DNA of 7,276 nt from Burkholderiaceae bacterium (GTDB lineage: Bacteria > Pseudomonadota > Gammaproteobacteria > Burkholderiales > Burkholderiaceae_C), in the NCBI GenBank assembly GCA_031256305.1, contig JAIRQU010000166.1:1-7276 (forward strand), written 5' to 3'. This document shows, piece by piece, positions 1 to 6,611 of the stretch. Numbering within the stretch: position 1 is the stretch's first letter; each line of letters starts with the position of its first letter. Under the pieces are notes generated by a model, which worked only from the letters and a program-made list of their open reading frames with translations, searched no databases and was not told where the DNA came from. The position numbers and the translations under genes were made by a program.

Positions 1-836
1 GGCCGCACGATCAGCACCAGCACCAGCAGGCCGAAGCTGACCACGTCCACGAAAGTCGAACCCAGCCACAGCGAGGCAAAGGCTTCGATGATGCCCAGCA
101 CCAGCCCGCCGACGATCACGCCCAGCGGCGAATCCAGCCCGCCGATGATGGCGATGGCAAAGCACTTGGCCGTCAGCGTCGCGCCGATGTAAGGGTTGAG
201 TTGCGAGACCATGCCGAACAGCCCGCCGGCCACGCCCGCCAGCGCCGCGCCGATGGCAAAGGTCAGCGCATACAGATGGCGCGGCTCCACGCCGTACAGG
301 CGCGCAGCCACCAGGTTCTGCGCCGTGGCGCGGATGCGCCGCCCCACCCGCGTGCGCAGCAGGAACAGCCACATCGCCAGCGTCAGCGCCAACGCCAGCG
401 CAAAGGCCGCCAGATTGACCAGCGGCAGCGTCGCGCCCGCCAGGGTAACGCTGCGGCCCGCGTAACTGGGATTGATGGTGCGGTAGTCGGCGCTGAAAAT
501 GATTTGCGCCAGATAGGTCAGCACCACCTCCAGCCCGAAGGTAATGAGCAGCGTGTTGAACATCGGCCCGCGGATCACCAGGTTGAACACGCCGCGCTGC
601 ACCCCATAGCCCAGCGCGGCCAACGCCACCGCGGCCGCCGGCAACAGCGCGAAAGGGTCGATGCCGGTGTGCGCGTACAGCGCCCACACCACGTAGCCGC
701 CCAGCATGATGAAAGCGCCGTGCGCCAGATTGACGATGTTGAGCACGCCCCACGCCAGCGCCAGCCCCAGCGCCATCAGCGCATACAGCCCGCCCTGCAA
801 GATGCCATTGAGCAGAACCTGAAACAGCAGTTGCAT
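1..836 (-). CDS. livH: LivH-type ABC transporter permease, 3' end cut by window edge
   Basis: Inner-membrane permease of a branched-chain/amino-acid (HAAT family) ABC importer. It forms part of the channel that takes substrate from the periplasmic binding protein encoded just upstream. Reading the minus strand from the ATG at 836-834 gives 278 codons with no stop before the edge, so only the last ten to twenty residues of a usual 285-310 aa protein are missing. The family signature is visible near the N-terminus: a hydrophobic segment with LQGGLYALMALGLALAWG (residues 13-30), then LNIVNLAHGAFIMLGGY (32-48). A cytoplasmic loop with RTRVGRRIRATAQN (161-174) and YGVEPRHLYALTFAIGAALAG (181-201) corresponds to the ATPase-contact region. 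About eight hydrophobic segments can be seen. A GAGGA element about 10 bases upstream (complement of 847-851) supports the start. The gene is co-directional with the binding-protein gene, 131 bases downstream of it. The family assignment is firm. The transported substrate cannot be told from the sequence. Confidence 0.93.
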   Translation of the reverse strand, partial: MQLLFQVLLNGILQGGLYALMALGLALAWGVLNIVNLAHGAFIMLGGYVVWALYAHTGIDPFALLPAAAVALAALGYGVQRGVFNLVIRGPMFNTLLITFGLEVVLTYLAQIIFSADYRTINPSYAGRSVTLAGATLPLVNLAAFALALALTLAMWLFLLRTRVGRRIRATAQNLVAARLYGVEPRHLYALTFAIGAALAGVAGGLFGMVSQLNPYIGATLTAKCFAIAIIGGLDSPLGVIVGGLVLGIIEAFASLWLGSTFVDVVSFGLLVLVLIVR

Positions 837-967
837 CAAGCGCCCATCCTCGTGGTGTTATGCGTTTTCATGGAAACAGCGGTATTCGCCAGTGACAAGA
901 CAAGCGTGGTCAATCCCGTCCAGGCAGCGCCGCGCGACTGGACTCAAGGACGGGCAGCCGCCCAGGC
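837..967 (-). promoter_or_regulatory. Intergenic stem-loop between binding-protein and permease genes
   Basis: In the minus-strand transcript CCCGTCC and GGACGGG (954-948 and 921-915) form a perfect 7-base inverted repeat spanning 40 bases. Inside it GTCCAG and CTGGAC (943-938 and 923-918) form a competing 6-base repeat around a 14-base GC-rich loop. No run of U follows, so a simple intrinsic terminator is unlikely. In many binding-protein operons a structure at this place protects the upstream message or partly reduces read-through, so that more binding protein than permease is made. That role here is inference. No gene is seen in this gap. Confidence 0.4.
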
Positions 968-2161
968 TCAACGCTTGTCCCAGACAGGCATCGGGTACAG
1001 CGGCTGGGACAGGAACTTGTCGGAATAAATCGTCTTGACCTCGCCCTTTTGCACCTGGATGACCTGCTGGGGCAGGCTGATCTGGCCGTTGGCCGCGAAT
1101 TTGATGGGGCCGTAAAGGCTGGGGAAGTTGACCTTGGCCAGTTCATCGCGCACCTTCTTGGGGTCGGTCGATCCCGCGGCCTCGATGGCATGAACCAGCG
1201 CCTCCACGTCGGCCACGCCGCTGGCCGCGTGGTAGTCCGGCTCGTACTGGTATTTGGCGATCCATGCCTTGTTAAAGGCCGCTCCGTCGCCAAACCAGCG
1301 GTCTTTCTGATCGGCCGAGGGCATCCACGAAGTCATGCCGAAGGCGTAATCGGCATCGGCCCCAATCGACTTGCGAAAGTCCGCGCTGGGCACGCCCACG
1401 GTAAAGGAATACATCAGCGGCGCGTAGTTCAGGCTCTTGGCCTGGCGGATGAAGTTGAGCACTTCGGTTTCATGGCCCGCGACCAGCACGGCCTGCACCT
1501 GCTTGGCCTTGATCTGGGCAATGATGGAACCAAAGTCCGAGGCGTTGGAGGCGTATTTCTGATCGAAGGCCAGATCGAACCCCTGCCGTTGAATCAAGGG
1601 CCGCGTGCCATCGGCCACCGAAACGTCGAAAGCGTCATCGGCAAACAACAGCGCGATCTTGCCCGGCATGGGCTTGAGCTGCTTCATCATCGCCAGCGTG
1701 GAACCAAAGTAGTCGCTGGCCGGCGGCAGCGTGCCAAAGACGTATTTGAAGTTGCGCGTGTAGATCTGGTCGGACGCGCCGCCGCCCTGCACCATCGGCA
1801 CCTGGTACTTTTCGGAAATCGCCGAGTCCGCAATGGCGAAATTGCTGGCGAACGGCCCCAGCAGAAAATTGACCTTGTCCTGCGTGAGCAACTGCACGTA
1901 CTGGCGCACGCTCAGGTTCAGGTCGGACTGGTTGTCGTAAATTTTGAGGACGAGCTTTTCCTTCTTGCCGCCCACGTCCACGCCGCCCGCGGCGTTGATC
2001 TTGTCAACGGCGAAGTTGTAGGCATCGGTGTAGTAGCGCCCCGTGTTGGCGATGGGGCCGGTTTCCTGCACCGACGCGCCCAGCACGATGTCGGCCTGCG
2101 CGGCGCTTATGCACCCGGCCGCCAGTGCGACGGCGGCAAGACAAGCGAATCTGGAAGTCAT
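968..2161 (-). CDS. HAAT-family ABC transporter periplasmic substrate-binding protein
   Basis: Periplasmic binding protein of 397 aa that would capture a substrate and hand it to the LivH-type permease encoded downstream. Residues 1-23 look like a Sec signal peptide: a short basic start (MTSR), a hydrophobic core, and a signal-peptidase-I site AQA before Asp24. A Cys at residue 17 lies in LAAGC but lacks the Leu/Val/Ile expected at -3 of a lipobox, so a lipoprotein is less likely. The mature protein begins [20 protein letters not shown], typical of type I periplasmic binding folds of the LivJ/LivK class (Peripla_BP_6). Further landmarks are [11 protein letters not shown] (55-65), [10 protein letters not shown] (100-109), [12 protein letters not shown] (222-233) and [10 protein letters not shown] (306-315). 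The length suits the family. A GAGGAG ribosome binding site lies 9 bases before the ATG (complement of 2171-2176). Branched-chain amino acids, other amino acids, amides or aromatic acids are all possible ligands, and the sequence alone does not decide. Confidence 0.93.
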   Translation of the reverse strand: MTSRFACLAAVALAAGCISAAQADIVLGASVQETGPIANTGRYYTDAYNFAVDKINAAGGVDVGGKKEKLVLKIYDNQSDLNLSVRQYVQLLTQDKVNFLLGPFASNFAIADSAISEKYQVPMVQGGGASDQIYTRNFKYVFGTLPPASDYFGSTLAMMKQLKPMPGKIALLFADDAFDVSVADGTRPLIQRQGFDLAFDQKYASNASDFGSIIAQIKAKQVQAVLVAGHETEVLNFIRQAKSLNYAPLMYSFTVGVPSADFRKSIGADADYAFGMTSWMPSADQKDRWFGDGAAFNKAWIAKYQYEPDYHAASGVADVEALVHAIEAAGSTDPKKVRDELAKVNFPSLYGPIKFAANGQISLPQQVIQVQKGEVKTIYSDKFLSQPLYPMPVWDKR

Positions 2162-2327
2162 GATGAATTGCTCCTCGGTTTAGTTAGAAAACGGCTTCTA
2201 TGATAAGCATTCGCGCCGCTGGCCATGCGCTGGTTATGGCATGTCCTCCTTATATTGCCCCCTTGGCCAGCCGCCGCATATGGCCCGGTACCATTGATTT
2301 TTCCGTTTCAAGAACCCGCCTCGACAA
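2162..2327. promoter_or_regulatory. Divergent intergenic region between ABC importer operon and trpD
   Basis: This 166-base region must hold promoters for both directions unless trpD is transcribed from elsewhere. Visible elements are a plus-strand TATATT (2251-2256) resembling a -10 box, a minus-strand TATCAT (complement of 2199-2204), and the inverted copies CTGGCCA (2219-2225) and TGGCCAG (2264-2270), which could be an operator pair. Neither -10-like element has a good -35 partner at 16-18 bases, so no promoter is assigned. No Trp-rich leader peptide or attenuator is present ahead of trpD. The minus strand also holds a strong AAGGAGG (complement of 2245-2251) two bases before a two-codon frame ATG CCA TAA. 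The region is visibly more AT-rich than the flanking genes. Confidence 0.4.
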
Positions 2328-3356
2328 ATGTCCATCACCCCCCAGGAAGCCCTCCAGCGCACCATTGAGCACCGCGAAATTTTTCACGATGAAATGCTGC
2401 ACCTGATGCGCATGATCATGGCCGGCGAAGTCTCGCCGCTGATGGTGGCGGCCATCACCGCCGGCCTGCGCGTCAAGAAGGAAACCGTCGGCGAAATTGC
2501 CGCCGCCGCCCAGGTGATGAAGGAACTGGCCACGCTGGTCCCCGTGGCCGACGCCACGCATCTGGTGGACATCGTGGGCACCGGGGGCGATGGCGCGCGC
2601 ACGTTCAATATCAGCACCTGCTCGATGTTCGTGGCGGCGGCGGCAGGCGCGCGTTGCGCCAAGCACGGCGGCCGCGGCGTGTCCAGCAAGTCCGGCAGCG
2701 CCGACGCGCTGGAGGCGCTGGGCATTCCGATTCACCTGACGCCCGGACAGATCGCGCGCTGCATTGAGCAGGTGGGCATCGGCTTCATGTTCGCGCCCGA
2801 CCACCACCCCGCCATGAAGCAGGTGGCCGCGGTGCGCAAGGAAATGGGCGTCAAGACCTTCTTCAACATTCTGGGGCCGCTGACCAACCCAGCCAACGCG
2901 CCCAACATCTTGCTGGGCGTGTTCCACGAAGACCTGGTGGGCATCCAGGTGCGCGTCTTGCAGCGCATGGGCGCCCGGCACGCGCTGGTGGTCTATGGGC
3001 GCGACGGCATGGATGAGGTCAGCCTGGGCGCTTACACGCTGGTGGGCGAATTAAAGGATGGCCAGGTGCGCGAATACGAAATTCACCCGGAAGACTTCGG
3101 CTTGCCGATGGCCAGCAACCGGTCCTTTCGCGTGGAAACGCCCGATCAATCGGTGGCGTTGCTGCGTGGCGTGCTGGCCGGCAAGCCGGGGCCGGCGCGC
3201 GACGTGGTGCTGCTCAACGCCGGCGCGGCGCTGTACGCGGCGGGCGTGACGCCCGATATTGCCGAGGGCGTGGCGCGCGCGCGCCAGGTCATTGACAACG
3301 GCGCGGCGCGGGCCAAGCTCGACGAACTGGCCGCCTTTGCCAGGCAGGCTGCCTGA
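2328..3356 (+). CDS. trpD: Anthranilate phosphoribosyltransferase TrpD
   Basis: Second enzyme of tryptophan biosynthesis in the cytoplasm. It transfers the phosphoribosyl group of PRPP to anthranilate, giving N-(5'-phosphoribosyl)anthranilate. The 342 aa product is full length for the family. It shows the small helical N-terminal domain (about 1-70), the PRPP-binding GTGGDG loop (84-89), NIST (94-97), the [15 protein letters not shown] segment (112-126), [21 protein letters not shown] (154-174) with the anthranilate-site Arg170, [10 protein letters not shown] (180-189), and the Mg-binding Asp-Glu pair in GRDGMDEVS (D229, E230). All key residues appear intact. One small oddity is GRGVSS, where most relatives I recall have GRSVSS or NRAVS. 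The ATG at 2328 has no clear Shine-Dalgarno sequence, but the N-terminus from that codon matches the family closely. It is the first gene of the plus-strand run. trpE and trpG are not adjacent upstream, unlike the usual betaproteobacterial trpEGDC order. Confidence 0.97.
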   Translation: MSITPQEALQRTIEHREIFHDEMLHLMRMIMAGEVSPLMVAAITAGLRVKKETVGEIAAAAQVMKELATLVPVADATHLVDIVGTGGDGARTFNISTCSMFVAAAAGARCAKHGGRGVSSKSGSADALEALGIPIHLTPGQIARCIEQVGIGFMFAPDHHPAMKQVAAVRKEMGVKTFFNILGPLTNPANAPNILLGVFHEDLVGIQVRVLQRMGARHALVVYGRDGMDEVSLGAYTLVGELKDGQVREYEIHPEDFGLPMASNRSFRVETPDQSVALLRGVLAGKPGPARDVVLLNAGAALYAAGVTPDIAEGVARARQVIDNGAARAKLDELAAFARQAA

Positions 3357-3366
3357 GGGCCGCGCC

Positions 3367-3522
3367 ATGAGCGCTATCTGGCACGATCCGGGCGCGTGGA
3401 TCGCTGTGGGCGTTTCGGCGCTGTTTCTGATCGTGGCGCTGGTCATGTTCCTGGTGTTCAGAAAAATACTGCGTTCGCCCCCGCCGGACGATCTCAAGGA
3501 GCTATCAAAAAGTGAGCGATGA
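3367..3522 (+). CDS. 51-aa single-span membrane microprotein between trpD and trpC
   Basis: Small gene of unknown function in the 155-base interval between the two trp genes. The ATG at 3367 is preceded by GAGGG (3355-3359), seven bases away and overlapping the trpD stop codon. The reading frame ends at TGA 3520-3522, eleven bases inside trpC, so its translation is probably coupled to both neighbours. The product starts [15 protein letters not shown]. It has one strongly hydrophobic helix at about residues 11-31, then the basic FRKILRS (31-37) and a charged tail rich in Pro, Asp, Lys and Glu. The positive-inside rule predicts a periplasmic N-terminus and a cytoplasmic tail. No catalytic motif, cysteine pair or metal ligand set is present. 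I do not recognise a family and assign no function. The ribosome binding site, the overlap and the clean topology together make it more than a chance frame. Confidence 0.75.
   Translation: MSAIWHDPGAWIAVGVSALFLIVALVMFLVFRKILRSPPPDDLKELSKSER
3496..3501 (+). promoter_or_regulatory. Ribosome binding site that sets the GTG start of trpC
   Basis: AAGGAG lies ten bases before GTG 3512. It sits inside the microprotein gene. The two ATG codons at 3519 and 3522 are both out of the trpC frame, so this site and the GTG define the trpC start. Confidence 0.7.
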
Positions 3523-4318
3523 TGTTCTGGGCAAGATCCTTGCCGTCAAGCGCGCGGAAGTCAAAAAAAAAAAAAAAGCCGTGCCGCTGGCCGCGCTGCG
3601 CGAGCAGGCCGCGCGGCAGACGCCGCCGCGCGACTTCATCGGCGCGCTGCGCGCCAAAATCGCCGTCGACCAAGCCGCCGTGATTGCCGAGGTCAAAAAA
3701 GCCAGCCCAAGCAAGGGCCTGATCCGCGCCGACTTTTGCCCCGCCGACATCGCGCGCAGTTACGCACAAGGCGACGGGCGCATCAGCGCCGCGTGCCTGT
3801 CGGTGCTGACCGACCGGCAGTTCTTTCAAGGCGACCCGGATTACCTGCGCCAGGCCCGCGCGGCCTGTGGCCTGCCGGTGCTGCGCAAGGACTTCATCAT
3901 CGACCCGTATCAGGTTTATGAAGCGCGCGCCCTGGGCGCGGACTGCATTCTGCTGATCGTGGCCGCGCTGGACGACGCGCAACTGGCCGAACTGGAGGCC
4001 GCCGCGCACGCCCTGGGCATGGCCGCGCTGGTGGAAACGCACGACGCACATGAGCTGGCGCGCGCGCGGCGGCTGCGCTCGCCCCTGATCGGCGTGAACA
4101 ACCGCAATCTGCGCAGCTTCGCAGTCTCGCTGGACACCACCGTGCGCCTGCGCGCCCAGTTGCCCCCGGATCGCCTGCTGGTCACTGAAAGCGGCATCGC
4201 CACCCGCGCCGACGTGGCGCGCCTGCGCGGTGCGGGCGTGCATGCCTTTCTGGTCGGCGAAGCCTTTATGCGCGCGCCAGAACCAGGGCAGGCGCTGGCG
4301 GCGCTGTTCGGCTCATGA
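3512..4318 (+). CDS. trpC: Indole-3-glycerol-phosphate synthase TrpC
   Basis: Cytoplasmic (beta/alpha)8-barrel enzyme. It closes the ring of 1-(2-carboxyphenylamino)-1-deoxyribulose-5-phosphate, with loss of CO2 and water, to give indole-3-glycerol phosphate in tryptophan synthesis. It is 268 aa, monofunctional and not fused to TrpF. Catalytic residues known for the family are all in place: Glu60 and Lys62 in [12 protein letters not shown] (58-69), Lys126 in [20 protein letters not shown], Glu175 in ALVETH, Asn196 in IGVNNRNL and Glu226 in [11 protein letters not shown]. The phosphate-binding [16 protein letters not shown] closes the barrel. The start is GTG, inside the end of the upstream microprotein gene. 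There are two oddities. Codons 18-22 are five consecutive AAA Lys codons forming a run of 15 A, where relatives usually have mixed residues. The loop [19 protein letters not shown] (83-101) is about four residues longer than in relatives I recall. The enzyme is expected to be active as read. Confidence 0.96.
   Translation: MSDDVLGKILAVKRAEVKKKKKAVPLAALREQAARQTPPRDFIGALRAKIAVDQAAVIAEVKKASPSKGLIRADFCPADIARSYAQGDGRISAACLSVLTDRQFFQGDPDYLRQARAACGLPVLRKDFIIDPYQVYEARALGADCILLIVAALDDAQLAELEAAAHALGMAALVETHDAHELARARRLRSPLIGVNNRNLRSFAVSLDTTVRLRAQLPPDRLLVTESGIATRADVARLRGAGVHAFLVGEAFMRAPEPGQALAALFGS
3563..3577 (+). repeat. A15 homopolymer inside trpC
   Basis: Fifteen uninterrupted A residues encode Lys18-Lys22 of TrpC in DNA that is otherwise about two thirds G and C. 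The frame is intact at this length. By hand reading, a one-base loss would bring a stop at 3681-3683 and a one-base gain would bring a stop at 3919-3921. Both would remove all catalytic residues. Runs of this length are known sites of polymerase slippage, both in DNA and during transcription. Confidence 0.95.
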
Positions 4319-4393
4319 CGACGGCGGGCCGCGCGGCGCGTCAAGGGATCAACGCCCCTATGGCCAGGCGCCACCGCAACAAGAGGAGACGGA
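4319..4393 (+). promoter_or_regulatory. Short gap between trpC and ccmA, no clear terminator
   Basis: This 75-base gap holds the perfect palindrome GCCGCGCGGC (4329-4338) but no T-run after it, so transcription may continue from trp into ccm. No convincing -35/-10 pair is visible. The ccmA ribosome binding site GAGGAG is at 4383-4388, five bases before the TTG start codon, and this decides that start. A 16-codon frame at 4360-4410 crosses the ccmA start in another phase. Confidence 0.35.
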
Positions 4394-5035
4394 TTGCCGC
4401 CTTCGACTGAATCGCCGCGCGCCCTGCTCCGCGTCACGCAACTGATCGGCGAACGCAACGGGCTACTGCTCTGGGGGCCGCTGAATTTTGCCGTGCGCGC
4501 GGGCGATGCCCTGCATTTGCGCGGCCCCAACGGCTGCGGCAAGACCACCTTGCTGCGCACGCTGGCCGGTCTGCGCCCGCCGCTGGCCGGCAAGGTCGAG
4601 CGTGAAGAGAACGCCTGTTCGTTTCTGGGCCATCAGGACGGCTGGGCCGAGGATTTGCGCGCCCGGCTCAATCTGGAGTTATTCGCGCAATTGCACGGCG
4701 GCAGCGGCGCGGCCATTCCCGCGCTGCTGCATGAATTGGGCGTGCCCGACCGCGTCGTGCGGTATCTATCGGCCGGGCAGCGGCGCAAGCTGGCGCTGGC
4801 GCGGCTGCGCCTGGCGGCGCGCCCGCTGTGGCTGCTCGACGAACCCTTCGACGCGCTCGACACACAGGGCTGCGTCTGGCTCACGGCGCTGGCGCACGAA
4901 CATCTGCGCGGCGGCGGCGCGCTGATACTGACCTCACACCCGGCGCTGCCCGCAAACTTTCCAGCGTGCCGCATCCTGGACCTCAAGGCCGCGTCAGGCG
5001 AATCCGCATCCGCGCGGTTGGAAAATATGTCATGA
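4394..5035 (+). CDS. ccmA: Cytochrome c maturation ATPase CcmA
   Basis: Cytoplasmic ATP-binding subunit of the CcmABCD complex. Its ATP hydrolysis drives release of holo-CcmE, the periplasmic haem chaperone, for System I cytochrome c assembly. The 213 aa product has a complete ABC cassette: Walker A GPNGCGKT (44-51), a Q-loop region in FLGHQDGWAEDL (77-88), signature LSAGQ (125-129) followed by the RRKLALARL stretch, Walker B LWLLDE (145-150) with catalytic Glu150, D-loop DALD, and the H-loop His182 in LTSHPAL. GHQDG and LSAGQRRKLALARL are typical of CcmA rather than of other ABC ATPases. The start is TTG 4394, supported by GAGGAG five bases upstream; no ATG or GTG at the expected N-terminus would serve. 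Its stop overlaps the ccmB start as ATGA. It follows trpC in the same direction after 75 bases. This is a confident assignment. Confidence 0.93.
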   Translation: MPPSTESPRALLRVTQLIGERNGLLLWGPLNFAVRAGDALHLRGPNGCGKTTLLRTLAGLRPPLAGKVEREENACSFLGHQDGWAEDLRARLNLELFAQLHGGSGAAIPALLHELGVPDRVVRYLSAGQRRKLALARLRLAARPLWLLDEPFDALDTQGCVWLTALAHEHLRGGGALILTSHPALPANFPACRILDLKAASGESASARLENMS

Positions 5036-5802
5036 GCGCGCCGCCCGCCGCTTTTGCGCCCCAACCCGTCCCGTCAGGCGACGCTGGAGCCGATGGTACA
5101 GCGGCCCGCGCCGCCGCTGAAAACGTCCCCTGGAACTGCGCCGTGCGCGCCGTGCTGCGGCGCGAATGGGCGCTGGCGCTGGCGCGGCCGGTGGATCTGC
5201 TGGTGCAGGCGCTGTTTTTTGTCATCGTGGCCAGCCTGCCCGCACTCAGCGTCGCGCCCACGCCATCCACGCTGGCCTTGCTGGCGCCGGGCGTGTTGTG
5301 GGTGGCGGTGCTGCTGTGCGTGCTGATGGCGGGCTGGCGTTGCTTTCACGACGATTTGCGCAGCGGCTGGCTCGACCAATGGGCGCTGTGCGGCGCGCCG
5401 CTGGCGCTGCTGGTCACGGCCCGGCTGGTTGCGCAATGGATTGCCACGGCGCTGCCGGTGCTGCTGCTGGCGCCGCTGGTGGCCTTGCAATACGGCTTGA
5501 GCGGCGCGGCTCTGGGCGTGCTGATGCTGGCCTTGCCGCCGGGCATCGGCATCCTGGTGCTGCTGGTGGGCGTGGTCGCGGCGCTGGCGGCGGGCTTGCG
5601 TCAGGGCGGTATGCTGGTGATTGGCTTGGCGCTGCCGCTGGCAGCGCCGGTGCTGGTATTCGGCAGTCTGGCGGTGCGCGCCGCGCAACTGGGCCAACCG
5701 GCGGGCGCGCACTTGGCGCTGCTGGCGGGCACCGCGTGCGCCATGTTGGCCTGTTGCCCCTGGCTGGCGGCCAGCGCGGTGCGCATAGGCGTCGAGAGTT
5801 AA
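5032..5802 (+). CDS. ccmB: Haem exporter membrane protein CcmB
   Basis: Integral inner-membrane subunit of the CcmABCD transporter, partner of CcmA. It is 256 aa when read from ATG 5032, which overlaps the ccmA stop as ATGA and suggests translational coupling. About six hydrophobic helices lie at roughly 52-73, 81-101, 121-150, 160-187, 192-215 and 226-247. Family landmarks are RREWALALARP at the start of the core (43-53), the cytoplasmic FHDDLRSGWLDQW (105-117) between helices, and LPLAAPVLVFG (201-211) in a late helix. The first 35 residues are an Ala/Pro-rich, probably disordered extension absent from typical CcmB proteins of about 220 aa. A GTG at 5143 (Val38) would give a 219 aa protein of usual length, but it lacks a strong ribosome binding site. 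The ATGA start is preferred, with the shorter form as an alternative. Confidence 0.9.
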   Translation: MSAPPAAFAPQPVPSGDAGADGTAARAAAENVPWNCAVRAVLRREWALALARPVDLLVQALFFVIVASLPALSVAPTPSTLALLAPGVLWVAVLLCVLMAGWRCFHDDLRSGWLDQWALCGAPLALLVTARLVAQWIATALPVLLLAPLVALQYGLSGAALGVLMLALPPGIGILVLLVGVVAALAAGLRQGGMLVIGLALPLAAPVLVFGSLAVRAAQLGQPAGAHLALLAGTACAMLACCPWLAASAVRIGVES

Positions 5803-5814
5803 AACCCCATAACC

Positions 5815-6603
5815 ATGAAATTGTCCAAATTCATTTTCTGGTTCGCCGCCTCGTCGCGCTTTCTGCCGTTGGCGCGCGCGCTGACATGGCCGCTGCGCAT
5901 CCTGGCCTTGCTCACGGGCGTTGCCGGGCTGTTTCTGGGTTTTGGCGTAGCGCCCGCCGACGCCGTGCAGGGCGAGGGCTACCGCATCCTCTATCTGCAC
6001 GTGCCCGCGTCGTGGGTGGCGATGTTCGCCTATGCGCTGATGGCGTTCTGGAGCTTTATCGGACTGGTCTGGCGCACGCGCCTGTCGTATCTGCTGGCGC
6101 ATGCGCTGGCGCCCACCGGCGCGGTGTTCGCCGCGCTGTCGCTGGTCACGGGCGCGCTGTGGGGCCAGCCCATGTGGGGCGCCTGGTGGGTGTGGGACGC
6201 GCGGCTGACTTCTTCGCTGCTGCTGCTGCTGCTGTTCCTGGGCTATCTGGCGCTGCTGAACGCCATCGACGACCCGCAGCGCGCCGACCGCGCCTGCGCC
6301 GTACTGGCGCTGCTGGGCGCGCTCAACCTGCCGGTCATGTATTTTTCGGTGCGCTGGTGGAACACGCTGCACCAGGGCGCCTCGATCACGGCCAGCGGCG
6401 CGCGCATGGCCCCGGTGATGCTGGCTGCCCTGCTGCTGTGCTGCGTGGCCGCCTGGGCCTGGGCGGCCGCGACAGTGTTGCAGCGCGTGCAACTGTTGAT
6501 CGCCGAGCGCGAGGCGCACACGCGCTGGCTGCGCGCCATGCAAGGTGATGACGCCTTGGATGCCATCCAGCCGTCCACTAATCAACCCACCAATCCGGCG
6601 TAA
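5815..6603 (+). CDS. ccmC: Haem-handling membrane protein CcmC
   Basis: Inner-membrane protein of the haem-handling family. In System I cytochrome c maturation CcmC holds haem on its periplasmic face and loads it onto CcmE. The 262 aa product carries the tryptophan-rich WWD motif WGAWWVWDARLTS (121-133) on a periplasmic loop, flanked by the two expected axial haem histidines: His62 in YLHVPASW and His186 in WWNTLHQGASIT. About six transmembrane helices are visible. The segment SSLLLLLLFLGYL contains six consecutive CTG codons (6217-6234). The gene starts 12 bases after the ccmB stop without a clear Shine-Dalgarno sequence. Its last nine codons, STNQPTNPA, are less GC-rich than the rest and look like a non-conserved tail. 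Neither ccmD nor ccmE follows. The gene meets a convergent, lower-GC gene about 50 bases downstream. The identity is secure. Confidence 0.95.
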   Translation: MKLSKFIFWFAASSRFLPLARALTWPLRILALLTGVAGLFLGFGVAPADAVQGEGYRILYLHVPASWVAMFAYALMAFWSFIGLVWRTRLSYLLAHALAPTGAVFAALSLVTGALWGQPMWGAWWVWDARLTSSLLLLLLFLGYLALLNAIDDPQRADRACAVLALLGALNLPVMYFSVRWWNTLHQGASITASGARMAPVMLAALLLCCVAAWAWAAATVLQRVQLLIAEREAHTRWLRAMQGDDALDAIQPSTNQPTNPA

Positions 6604-6611
6604 CTTTCTTG

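Noticed and set aside
7..17. Second Cys-based lipoprotein reading of the binding protein signal (residues 7 and 17)
   Set aside because: These coordinates are residue numbers in the protein encoded at 968-2161. Neither Cys has the Leu/Val/Ile at -3 needed for a lipobox, and an AQA signal-peptidase-I site follows.
201..1028. Plus-strand open frame of 275 codons over the permease gene
   Set aside because: Arg/Gln/His-rich shadow of the LivH-type permease, whose signature reads clearly on the minus strand.
1049..2203. Plus-strand open frame of 384 codons antisense to the binding-protein gene
   Set aside because: No recognisable domain. The minus-strand frame has a signal peptide, a ribosome site and family motifs.
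4317..4342. GC-rich inverted sequence after trpC as a terminator
   Set aside because: The core palindrome GCCGCGCGGC has essentially no loop and no following T-run.
4828..5031. Upstream in-frame extension of ccmB into ccmA by 68 codons
   Set aside because: It would overlap most of the C-terminal third of ccmA and has no family similarity. ATG 5032 with the ATGA overlap is the plausible start.
6217..6234. Six tandem CTG codons in ccmC as a possible variable repeat
   Set aside because: Common Leu codon usage in a transmembrane helix of a GC-rich genome. Length changes would stay in frame and have little effect.
5166..6548. Plus-strand open frame of 460 codons overlapping ccmB and ccmC in another phase
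   Set aside because: Gly/Ala/Arg-rich shadow frame without motifs. CcmB and CcmC with conserved motifs occupy the same DNA.
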